Below are positions 49,850 to 60,414 of a DNA stretch of 64,000 nt, piece by piece. The DNA is from Augochlora pura (Eukaryota; Arthropoda; Insecta; Hymenoptera; Halictidae): contig NC_135778.1 in assembly GCF_028453695.1 (NCBI RefSeq), forward strand, positions 7,512,166 to 7,576,165, in the 5' to 3' direction. Every line of letters starts with the position of its first letter. Positions within the stretch are counted from its first letter, which is position 1. Made by a program: the position numbers and the translations under genes. The notes below the pieces were generated by a model. The model was not told where the DNA came from and ran no database searches. It saw only the letters and a list, made by a program, of their open reading frames with translations.

Positions 49850-51000
49850 ATGCGATCGCTATTGCTACAGGAAGATCAATCCGTCGGCGTACCTTAATGG
49901 TTGCAATCCGTGGCACATGTAATCCACAATGGCGGGTATAACGTAGAACGCAATCACACAAGAGCGCGGGCACAGTTTTGCGCGCGCGAGTCACCAAACT
50001 GGCGCGCACAAACGGGAAAGTTGTTGCACTGTACACAACACTCTCGCAGCAAACGGTGCGCGGCGGGGATCTGTCGCGATCACGCAGGATCTATATCGTG
50101 CCGAATTTCCACGTTGCACCACTCGTTCCGCACAGGATACGTCTACGAACGGGCGAGCGTCTTTCGGAGTGTCCCGTACACAGCGGTATCAACGACATCC
50201 GTGGATGCGCACGGTCGCTAACGATCGAAGATCACCGGTGGCTGTCGGGCGGGTACCGGAAACGCCATCAACATACGAGAGTGTCCCGGGAAACGCAACG
50301 GAACCGGAGGTGAAAACGAGTCGAACGGCGGTGGTTCTTCTCTCATGGTAACACGGTCATGTTCTAGGCTGGCTTTATGGTCCGACCTCGAGGGAAATCA
50401 TAACAGCCGGTCAGTGCCAGAATGATTTTGATGCAGGCACAGCATGAAGTCGACTGATAGTCTATCGCGTAGCAAGGCATTGCTTAACCACGTCCACGGA
50501 CAAGTTTTGTGCCGAGCGACGGGCTCTCCCGTTAAAAAACGGACCAATCGCGACGGGGTTGGTTGTTATTCCAATATGGCTGCCAGACAATGCGCGGATA
50601 GAGGTCCGCGGAGAAGGGAGGGAACGGGCTCTCCCTCTTTCTCGCTTTTTCTCTTTCTCTGTCCCCCTCCCTCCTCTTCTTACACCTCGCCTCGCCGCCC
50701 CCCCTCCCCTCCCCCGTCCCCTACCCCCACGTACCTCGCTTTCTCTCTTTCTCTCTTTCCAGGCCCCGGTACATAATGCCATTCTCCCGGCTCCCCACTG
50801 CGAGCTGGGAGCATGTACCGAGCCTTGATCGGCCGACGTATACGAGCTTAGCCGGGGTTGAGTTCTACTACCAGCCGAATCGAAATCAACCGACCAATCA
50901 AGGCCATTCCCCCGACTTTGATACGTGTTATACAGGGAACGATCCCGGATGGGGCACCGCGGGGTGGGGCGCGACGCGGGGCAACGGGAGCCGTTTAAAT
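49850..51000. other. GC/CpG-rich island upstream of cnc
   Basis: CpG-rich DNA with many overlapping open frames and a long pyrimidine-rich tract (listed separately). It is a plausible promoter region for a cnc isoform or a neighbouring gene, though no exon can be supported. Confidence 0.4.
50628..50762. repeat. long pyrimidine-rich tract
   Basis: About 135 bases almost wholly C and T on the + strand (CTTTCTC, CCCTCCC and CCCCTCCCC words), purine-rich on the other. Mirror-like CTTTCTC/CCCC runs can form triplex or G-rich structures on the complementary strand. Confidence 0.85.
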
Positions 51001-52364
51001 TTAGGATCCGAAGAATTTACGAACAGTTTTCGTAAGATACATTGGAATTTTGTTGTACGCGGTGCGCGCGGTCTTTTTGTACCGAAATGGTACGAACTGG
51101 TGTAAGAACGAAAGTTTATCTTTCGGTAGATTTATTAGGTATGAAAATAACGTAACGCTGTATTTTAATGCCTTCGCTGATTTGTGTAGAAAAGACAGGA
51201 ATTTCTATATTTCTATATTCTTATATTTATTGTTATATTTAAGAAATCATTTTATAAATCAAAGCAATTTGCATGTGTTAAAACTTTTCCGTGTTCATTG
51301 AGTAGTTTAATAAGTTGTTTCATTTAAAACAATTACTGTACATTGTTTCTCGAGAATAGGCATATGTGCTTAAAACGAAATGCACGGATAAGATAGTTTT
51401 GTAAAAAAAAGGATAACGTAAAGCAAAGTCCAATCTCTAGCTGCAAAATAAATGACTATAAAATTATGAATAAAATAAAGAACTAACCGTGCGCGATATT
51501 ATTTTTATCAATAGTAATTTCTTAACGATAAACTAATTTTTTTCCCTTATTCTGGCCCTAGCCGTCGGATAATCTGAAAATATGAATTCTTCGCGTAGAG
51601 GCCCGCCGTCCACTTATAAACATATTTTGTTGATCCCAAGAGTGACTAGCGATTCCTCGTGCTAACCAGTAGGTTACACCGAACAGACGATAAAGGTTGT
51701 AAACCGATGCTGTTACGATGGTATCTAAATCCTGTCAAATGCCTGCTCTATCGATACCTTTTATTCACGTATCGTCACTCTCATTCGAACTTTGTTCAGG
51801 TTGTCCATGGTGTATCAGATTAATTCTATTAATATAGTAATTTGAATAAACCTCGCAATACGATCACCATATACCGCGGATCTTTCTCCAAATTCACATT
51901 TTCGTACTGGATTTCACGAGGGAAACTAAGGGAAAAGTTTCTTTCGTCGACGAAAAGAGTTCTAAAATTTTTATACATTAATATTTTGTAATTTAAATAA
52001 TTACTTTCATAAATTTTGATCATAGATGATACGTGCCAGTTCATTAAAATGCTACACGTTAAGATACTTCTCAGCGCTCGTTAAAATTCTCTTTCAGCGT
52101 ATTCCCCATAGTTTATGTTTCACGAAATAAATTATTATTCGAAACAGAGACCATGGGATCGTTGCACTATAACAACGAGTCAGATTCGTGATAAAGTCTC
52201 CACACAAGATCCACTAAATACGAATAATATTAATTTCTTCTAAATCGAAATAAACTTGAATTCTTCTATTTTAAAGTCTCGAAACAGAAGAAAATAAAGA
52301 CAATAGAAGAAACAAAAATGATCTGGTCCTATTAGGGAAAATATTAAGAACAAATAAGTGTTAA

Positions 52365-52834
52365 TTAACCCTTTGCACTCGGAACCATTTTGAGCTTAGA
52401 TCCAAAATTGCTATTTTGACCAGCTGTAGTACAGTACTTAGTATAATTTATGCATGTGAAGTTGAGTCTTGTGACTCATAAAACTGTTACGTTTCTAACA
52501 AAAGGGTCTTTAACACTAGATTGCCTAAGCAAGTCATTTTGACTGCTTTTCAATTACAATTAGAAAAATAATTATGCAAATTGCAACGCAGCTTCTTATA
52601 ATTTTGTGACTTTTTCTACAACATATAAATGCGTTTATTAATCATTGTTGTTGCCTCCCCCCTCCTTCATTTCCGATATATATGTGTGTGTTATACCTAT
52701 ATTGCCGAAAAGCAGTCATTTTGCCGTCTTCATGTTCCCGTCTTTCTAGTGTTAATAATGTCAACATTATTTTATTAATTATGTAACAGTTTTCATTGGC
52801 GCTTCAGAGGCGCCACTCGAGTGGAAAGGGTTAA
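52365..52834. mobile_element. TTAA MITE, family B, copy 1, nested, with an insertion
   Basis: Intact TTAA duplications (52365-52368 and 52831-52834) with inner ends CCCTTTGCACTCG and the complement of CCCTTTCCACTCG. It interrupts family A copy 6 and is itself interrupted at 52510-52755. Confidence 0.85.
52510..52755. mobile_element. TTAA MITE, family F, innermost
   Basis: TTAA lies at both ends (52510-52513 and 52752-52755), with inner ends CACTAGA and TCTAGTG. A shared subterminal block, TGACTGCTTTTC, occurs in inverted orientation near each end. It lies wholly inside the family B copy, so it is the youngest layer of the nest. Confidence 0.82.
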
Positions 52835-55832
52835 TACAGCGTTGAAGGTGTCACAGTGCAAGGGGCTGAAAGCATCAACATAATCGGTTCCTGGACCGAG
52901 AAAGGTCGACTTTCCTGGAATCCGCGACGGACAGTATGAAGATGTACCCGATTCCGTAGCGTGGCCTGTTACAAACTACTCCGGCCCGAAAGAAGCCGGG
53001 GAACGAAGAAACCGTCGGCTGTGAATGGTAAGTAGAATCCCGGGGCATTGATTTATTAATCAATAAGTGCAAATCACTGTATACCCCTGTCGGGGCGCTA
53101 CTATGTAGAAGCGAAATACGATCGCCGACAAAAGTATAACGTAACAATGCGTGCTCGATCTACTGGAACCTTCGTGGAAGTACGAAGTCTAGGATATATA
53201 CCCTCTCTATATACGATAAATAATAGCGGCTGCATGAACTTGTACTTTTCCGACGTCGCGGCGGGCCTGTCCCGCAATACCATCTGACAGATACGATCGT
53301 GGTCTTTTGACTTTTCTTCCTTCCCCGCGAAAAGAATAATGCGACTTTTATTCCACGCCGGCCGGCCAAAGACCAGACCGACCGTCGGCCCACGATACAA
53401 ATCTATTTCCTCTCGGCCTCCGTTAATAGAATTCTAATCTCTTTCGCACGAAAAAAAACACACACGCACGCATGCGTAGATTACAGCGTGTTTAACCCTT
53501 ACATCGCACAAATCTGCCCAATTACAACTTCACAACAGTTCCTGTCGGCAACTCGAGGATTCACTTCGGATTCCCATTGTTTCGTCTTTCCTACGTTGAT
53601 TTGTTTTCGTGGAATTAACCCGCGTACATTTGTTTACCGATTTTTAGATACACGCAGCGAGATTTCATTGTTTGGCGGTCGTTCTCGTGTATAAATGGCT
53701 TCACGAAAATTATCATTTATTCATTTCATTTAGATTCGCAAGAGGCAATAATGTTGACAAAGTAACGATGTTTCGTTGAACTTTCTTTCTGCTGTTATAG
53801 ATATATTAAATCTAAAAATCTTTAATTTGAAATAATAAATGTATCTATTTGTTCTAGTCAACCCTGGTAGAGTTGGTAATATTAACAAATAAGCGGTTAA
53901 TTGTTAAATTGATTCTACTGTTGAACGGAGATATTTATTCCAGCGTAGAACAAGTTTCAGAACGTCTCCCGTTTGCAAAAGTTAGGTTACGTAAAACGGT
54001 ACTATTTATATGTTTATTCACGTGATACGCAGCCAACTAATAACGAGCGATCGGCACTAGCCCGTATTTTTCACGTAAATGGTAACTATACCGAAAACAT
54101 GAAGATGGGAAGTGTACCGCAAAAACAACGTAACAGTTGTGGTAGTTTCCATAATAAATACCGATAAACGAGCATTGCGTCGTGTCGCGTAATATGAAAC
54201 CTAACTTTTCTATATTCTCTCGGCATGAATCATACTAGGTTAATGCTTACGATTAATCCATTTGATTGAAAAATACAAACTCAGAATTTGCGCAATGCGT
54301 CGTCCGTTTGATAATTTATTAAATCGCAACGAAAGGGATACTAAGGGGCATACTTTAACGTAGCTTCTGTTGTTTGCAATTTCACGCAGAAAATTCTTAT
54401 TTTGCAGAAGGATTCGTGGTCTAGTCGTTATCTCTATAAAACGTGTCGTTTAAAGAATACGTCGTAATCACGGACGCGTTTCAACTTTCGTGCCGGTTTA
54501 TCGCAGTTGAGTCTATGTATATTTAGCAGCGATATGATAAACGACTTGTTAACTAGCAGAAACCTTTTGCAATTATCGATGCCTTATAATTGCACGCGCG
54601 CCGGTGTATTCCAGCGCATGCGCGATACAGAAGTTCCATTATTTCAAGTTAAATCGGAAGATATAGATTAAACACTCTAGTTTCGCTCTCCGCGGACATC
54701 TTCCCGTGGCATCGCACGAGCCGCGTGTACTATCCCATTATTTTTTGCACCATACGCTTACACAACGTAACATTTATAATCCTTTTTTGCTGCCTTTTTA
54801 TTCCGTTTGTTCTTGCGCAATACTATAAACCAGTGTTTATGGGTTTCTTGTTGCGAATACGTGTCTTCTTCTCTGTCGCCGATGGATCGATTAAAAATAT
54901 ACGCGGAACGATTAACCTAACTTTAATGATTTCTTTAATCATTTCTTTTTAGTATTGATCTAACTTCGATAATAATAGGTACTGTATAAGGGTCGAAAAA
55001 AGAGAGAAATGTTACACGAAGTTCGTGAATTAACGCCTTGTTATAGAGGTGTACGCCAAAATAGATACTTTAAGATTTTATTAAGTTTCAGGTTATGTCA
55101 GTGTTTCCTTTTCAGCGTAAATTCGGCAAATTAATTATACAAATCCGTGAATTTTCATAGCAGAAACCGCGTACAAAGTGAATATCAAAGTGCTCATCGT
55201 ATGGTTTGAAGGTTAGAATACTGAAACTTATGGTTGACCTTTTTAACCTTGAAAATCGTTGATAAATAGTAATTCATATCATAATTATAGAATGTATTCT
55301 GTATTTCATGCGGCTAAGTTTTTCTGTTCATAAAGTATATTAGAAAAGAATGAATACGTTGAAAATTACTATAAATTTACTATACGTATTATAGTGAAAA
55401 TATATTTCAGTAGCGTCAACAAAAACTATACTGTTGAAAAAAACCGAGGTCAAAAACCTGAACAACACCTGGCACGTACGAGTCGTTCGGAGTGTCAAGT
55501 TTGGTCAATGAACATTACTACTGCTTTATACTGTGACGTTTGCTCTGTGTGTATAGCTTGCAGTTTTCGTCGGCCCCGTATTTGACTAGCCGGTTCAACG
55601 GTAGCCCAGTCATGCTTAAAGACAGATTTTGTCTAAATCTGGCCACCGAAAAGCCTACCGTGTTGCGTACAAGTGTAGAATCATCTTGTGACTTTGGGGG
55701 ATACAGATATTTCCTTGTGGAACAGATGAATCGGAAGTATTTTGTAACTGGATTATAGTTAAAAATGTATTCGTGAGAGAACAATTAAAAATTGAGAAAC
55801 TTAGTTACAAATTATTGTTAGAATAAGCATAT

Positions 55833-55886
55833 TAAGCCAATAATAAAAATATACAGCCAATAATAAGATTATACAGCCAATAATTA
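55833..55886. repeat. three-copy 20-bp tandem repeat
   Basis: AGCCAATAATAAAAATATAC and variants recur at 55835, 55855 and 55875, a 20-bp period. It is non-coding. Confidence 0.85.
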
Positions 55887-56637
55887 AAATTATTCACGAA
55901 GTCCTGATGCCAAAAAATAAAAATTATCGAGGTTTAATAAAATAATTCGTTAATAATGTGTGATAGCCAAGACTTTGATTACAAAATCAAAGAATTAACA
56001 AAATCTAACATGATAGAATCTTTGTTTCTTGAGAATGTAGATTATTATACGTTAGGTGCTTTTTTTCAATTAAATTGCAGATTATTGGCAAAGTAAAATC
56101 CAATAAAATCTACTGAATAATATTTATCTTTATCGTAACATGTAAAAAGTGATTTAAACACGCGGGATGGGAATTTATATGAAAATCTGAAGTCTAATTA
56201 TAACTGAAAAATACAGTAAACAATGTAGCTTATTAAATGGCTTATAAAATGTACGGAGCCGAGATTACGCGCGATGTGATCTCTCTTTGCTGACCGGATA
56301 CGATCTAGAATGATGTATGGAACGATCCACAGCCATACGGCAAGATGTAGTTTACAAGGTTGTTGCCTCCTTTCGTTTTATGCTATTAAATAAACTGCGT
56401 CGATTTGTCTTATTCTACTTCTAAAAATTTTCTGGACTGCACTGCGTTAGGCACGGTATCTACGGAAATAGAATTAACATAATAGTCTCACAGAAATCAA
56501 AAGAGAAAACGAAGAAACTTTACATTTCCATCCAGAAAAATTAAGTCGTTCATAAAAAGCTAAATGAGTGACGCAAATAGAATACTTGATAAAAACCCGT
56601 TCATTCTGGCGAAAATCATTTTGACGTTATTACACGT

Positions 56638-56927
56638 TTAACACGTTGAGCGCCGCGTCACCCAAATATGGGTGACACTGATTTTTGACCAATCTTGAAA
56701 ATTCATTTTTACTGTAATATATTCGAATAAATTGAATTTGACTAGAATGTTTCGAAAGAGTTCTAATACCACCCCTTATGATAAATTAATATTTATCATA
56801 AGTAATTTATCATATAATAAATATCATTAATATTTTAAGTTAATACTTTCTAGCTTCGCTTTAATCAAAAAAATTGTTTTAATTGCGTGAGCATTTTAGT
56901 AGTCGATTGTCGGCAGTCAACGTGTAA
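56638..56927. mobile_element. TTAA MITE, family C, copy 2
   Basis: The left end is TTAA then CACGTTGAGCGCCGCG, and the right end is the complement of TTACACGTTGACTGCCG. It shares the CGTCRCCCAAATAT and AAATTGAATTTGACT blocks with the copy at 38191-38353 but has about 127 bp extra, including a perfect 12-bp hairpin at 56775-56802 (arm CTTATGATAAAT, 4-nt loop). Confidence 0.8.
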
Positions 56928-57844
56928 AAGTCACAGTACAATCATTGAATTCGTCTCAGCGCCGGCTATAATATTATCAAGTGAAAAACATACATTAATA
57001 TATTTAATCTTGCTTTACATTATTATATCACGTTATCTGAATCGACGGATCTAGTATGCATACGTACGTACACGCGGGTACAGGGTACCTCGAATTCCTC
57101 GAAGCATAATTACGCGATGGAAACGTGTTCGGGAAGCATTAATTATTTTTGTAGTCAGTGAGCACAAGGAGCATGAAATATGGTCTCGACCGAGGGGCAA
57201 AATATTACGACGGGGAAGAATTATTTCGGAATAAAAATCTCGCTGTTGCAACTGCGTCGACACGCTGCGCTATTTATTCGACGATTATCAGCTTAATGAA
57301 TAATACATTATCCGTACGGGAGTAGAAATGATTTTCCTGTCAAGCTTCTTTTACTTTTCCTGCTTGTTCCGCGCGCCTTGTTTATGCAAACAAGCATGCC
57401 CGATTATATAAAACGGTAGGCAGACGAAAATTTATTTTTCTCTCGACGATGGCAATACGGTGAAAGTAACGCAACGATTATTCCTAAATTCGTTGCTCCG
57501 CATTTTAGCTCCGCTAAATTCGTAGCATCTCCATCGGAAAAGCCTGTTTAATTATTAATTCAGAAGTTACAAATACGATTTTACAACTTCCTGCACGTTG
57601 TCGTCGACGTCACGATTCCTCCGCCGTATTATTGACGGCTGACAGACGAAAATAATCACAGCATTCGTAACTCCAGCAGCTCTTACACGTATTATGAAAT
57701 AACCACAATGCAAACAAGAAGCGTTTGTACAGTCGGCGTAAAAAGTATACGCGCACTGTGTTTATGATTTTTTTACCAATTTTCGATATTCGAGTTGCTA
57801 TAATTTTGTTATAGCATGCCGTGCGATAGTAATCTTGAAGCTTC

Positions 57845-58039
57845 TATAATCATCGCGCGACAACAAGACACCTTTGCGTTTACATTCCCCTTCTTATAAA
57901 CTGTCAACCGACGCCATTGGTCGAAAATTGTGACGCCGACCGCCGCCGGCCAATAGCGACTGATAGCTGGAACAGTGGGGCAGCTAGTAAGAGGGGGAAT
58001 GTAAACTTAGAAATGCTCTCTTGTTGCGCGAGGACTATA
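57845..58039. mobile_element. fold-back element, 195 bp
   Basis: The two halves are long imperfect inverted repeats. TATAATCATCGCGCGACAAC at the left matches the complement of the right end, and the blocks TTTACATTCCCC and CTATTGGCC-like (inverted CCAAT) also pair across the centre. It would fold into a hairpin of roughly 90 bp per arm. No clear target duplication outside the arms was seen, and it is not related to the TTAA families. Confidence 0.78.
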
Positions 58040-59833
58040 TTTAACCTGTGCATCGTTTATTTTACTGTAACATATTTTCGCATAACGTAACAGGTGCGAA
58101 ACTGGAAACATGCTCTTTCCGGAGAAATTGTTTCTGATTCGAGTAAACCTGTGTCTTCAGTTTCTCTTTTGTTATAAGTTATCATGGCACGAACAACGTA
58201 ATCAGCGAATTGCGATGGAGGATGCTTTAAGCTTCAGAATAAGTGCAACAATTTTTAACGAAATTACAACAGGGCGAATATCGATAATTCGTCAAAAATC
58301 GAAGATTTAATGCACGATTACTTTTCGCACCGACTGTATGTCAGCGAGGAAACGTTTCCGGATTTGTGTTTGTCACTTCTCGAGCCTATGAGATGCAAAG
58401 TAAGTGGTACTCCTGCCCCTCAATTTACGCGCGGTATTCGTTCCACGTGGATTTGTTTCGGCGAATGAAAATCAAGCAAATAGAGTTAGAAATATGTATA
58501 TGTATATATTTATTTCTCATCGGTTAGCAAATAAATAATTATGACGTTTCGTCAATTTTCTTCGGTGTTACTGTCGCTACTGTAATTTAAAACAATTAAC
58601 ATTATCGGTTGAAGTATTTCGAAGTTCGACTTCATATTTTAGGACGACGTTCTCCTCAATATTTTCTTTTTCTAAGTTATTCGCTATAACATTGTATTAA
58701 ATTTTCATGAAATTCGATGGCCCGTTGAATGTTCGACAGCTGATTAAAAATCACCTGATATTTAATTTATATTTTCATATGACTACACGGAGAATGTGCT
58801 AAAAAGTAACGCTTCCGAAACGTAATTGTTGTAAAAAATGTAAGACGCCAATGTGATTCGCTTTTGGTGAAATACGTCCCAGAGCATGATTTCCGTCCAC
58901 GGCGCGGCTTCAACTGGATTTTATTAAATTCTCAAGAGCTAGGTTAGCAGCGCGTGTTGCAAGTTGTCGTGATACACGAATTCCATCGACAGACACAGTG
59001 GCACAATGACCCATTTCATGACGAAACAAATTCTGATCGCCTTCTCGACAGATCAGAAAATCTTCGTACGTTTGACGACCGCGGTCTCGTGATCACGCTG
59101 TTTCGCAGAAGTTTCTCTTATTAACAACGTACGATGGAAATTCTATTACAGAATTCGGTTCAAGAGCGATGCTTCCTACATATACATTATTAATATCGTT
59201 TTTATTTTCATTAAATAATTTGTAATTCTAAGTTCAATACTATATCGGACTGGATTGAAAATTTTGACTAATTCATTCATAGACTGCGAATCTTTATATA
59301 GAACAAAAATTGTCTGCATAAATTTTCAAAAGTGGTTAAAAGTCTCTTTTTTCCTTTTAACAATCTTTCTATCGTTCTACATTTTTTTCAGCTAATCTGT
59401 GTCATAAATGTTTATTGTGTCATAAATCCACTATAGATATATAGAAATATTCACTATAGAATTTGTACAGAATTATAATTGAATTGCACGGTTATAATTG
59501 CAAAGTAATTCATCTGTATCGATCGCGAATTACGAATTAATTAAGATCGCGAATAATTTGGTGGAAGAATGTGGAAAAGGGACGAAGAATCAGTACCCCC
59601 GGACATTTATTGCAAGCCCGGCGGAACATGTTTCGAGCGAAACTTCGGCAACGTTGTTACGATCGTGGCCGAATATATCCAGGTAACAGGTTCCTTCGTA
59701 GAACCGAAATTACGTTTCCAAGCACTTAGCTTCCATTCAGTTTCGCTTCTGCCGAAGGTAACGACGATTTCACGAAACGGCTAAGCCGCCGGTTCGCTTC
59801 TGAAAAGGATTTCTCACGAATAGTTGGCCGGGA

Positions 59834-59835
<2 letters not shown>

Positions 59836-59873
<38 letters not shown>
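59836..59873. repeat. (GA)n microsatellite
   Basis: An uninterrupted run of GA dinucleotides, about 18 units, followed by an A-rich tail. Confidence 0.97.
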
Positions 59874-59877
<4 letters not shown>

Positions 59878-60314
59878 AAGAAGATTACTTGATGCAATAA
59901 TGACAGGTTGAAGGTCGACTCAAGAGAGTATCTAGAAAGGGTCGATGGTGCTTGAAGTGACAGGTCGACCTCATCCAACCTGGTCTGATACATATCTATC
60001 CTAAATCAACAAAGTTCTCATTCAGAAACGCGCTGCGGAGCCTTGCAGCCGTACAATTTTGCTTCATTATCATTTCCACTTCCATTCTTCCTAATTACAC
60101 TTCGTTTGTGGAATGTTACGAAATTTATTGTAAAATATCAGTCACGTTCAACGTGTTGCGCGAACATAAACTTTTTAATAACAAATAATAACAAATGTGA
60201 GGCGTTGATTTTTCGGTTTCTGCTTCGGTAAATAAATTATCTAGACTCGTGTGTGCTATTTATTTAATAAATTGAGTGGAATGGTACTAAATAAATGAAA
60301 TATCGCGGAGTTAT

Positions 60315-60414
60315 NNNNNNNNNNNNNNNNNNNNNNNNNNNNNNNNNNNNNNNNNNNNNNNNNNNNNNNNNNNNNNNNNNNNNNNNNNNNNNNNNNNNNN
60401 NNNNNNNNNNNNNN
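60315..60414. other. assembly gap, 100 N
   Basis: Exactly 100 unknown bases, the usual placeholder for a scaffold join of unknown size. Open frames crossing it are meaningless. Confidence 0.99.

Larger units (their letters stand above)
52155..52869 (+). mobile_element. TTAA MITE, family A, copy 6, carrying nested insertions
   Basis: Worn ends CGTTGCACTATAACAACG on the left and AGTGCAAGGGG on the right. The body follows copy 4 closely up to 52364, resumes at 52835 and ends near 52866. Between these lies a complete second element, which itself contains a third. Confidence 0.8.
41712..60314. other. upstream part of cnc: intron or 5' flank
   Basis: Over 18 kb without a recognisable coding exon. 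No Neh2-like DLG exon of the long Cnc isoform was found, so either it lies beyond the window or this region is a 5' flank for shorter isoforms. The stretch contains three GC-rich islands, several TTAA elements, a mariner MITE and a fold-back element, described separately. Confidence 0.6.

Noticed and set aside
54420..54445. tRNA A-box-like TGGTCTAGTCGTTAT
   Set aside because: There is no matching B box (GGTTCGANTCC) at the right distance and no cloverleaf.
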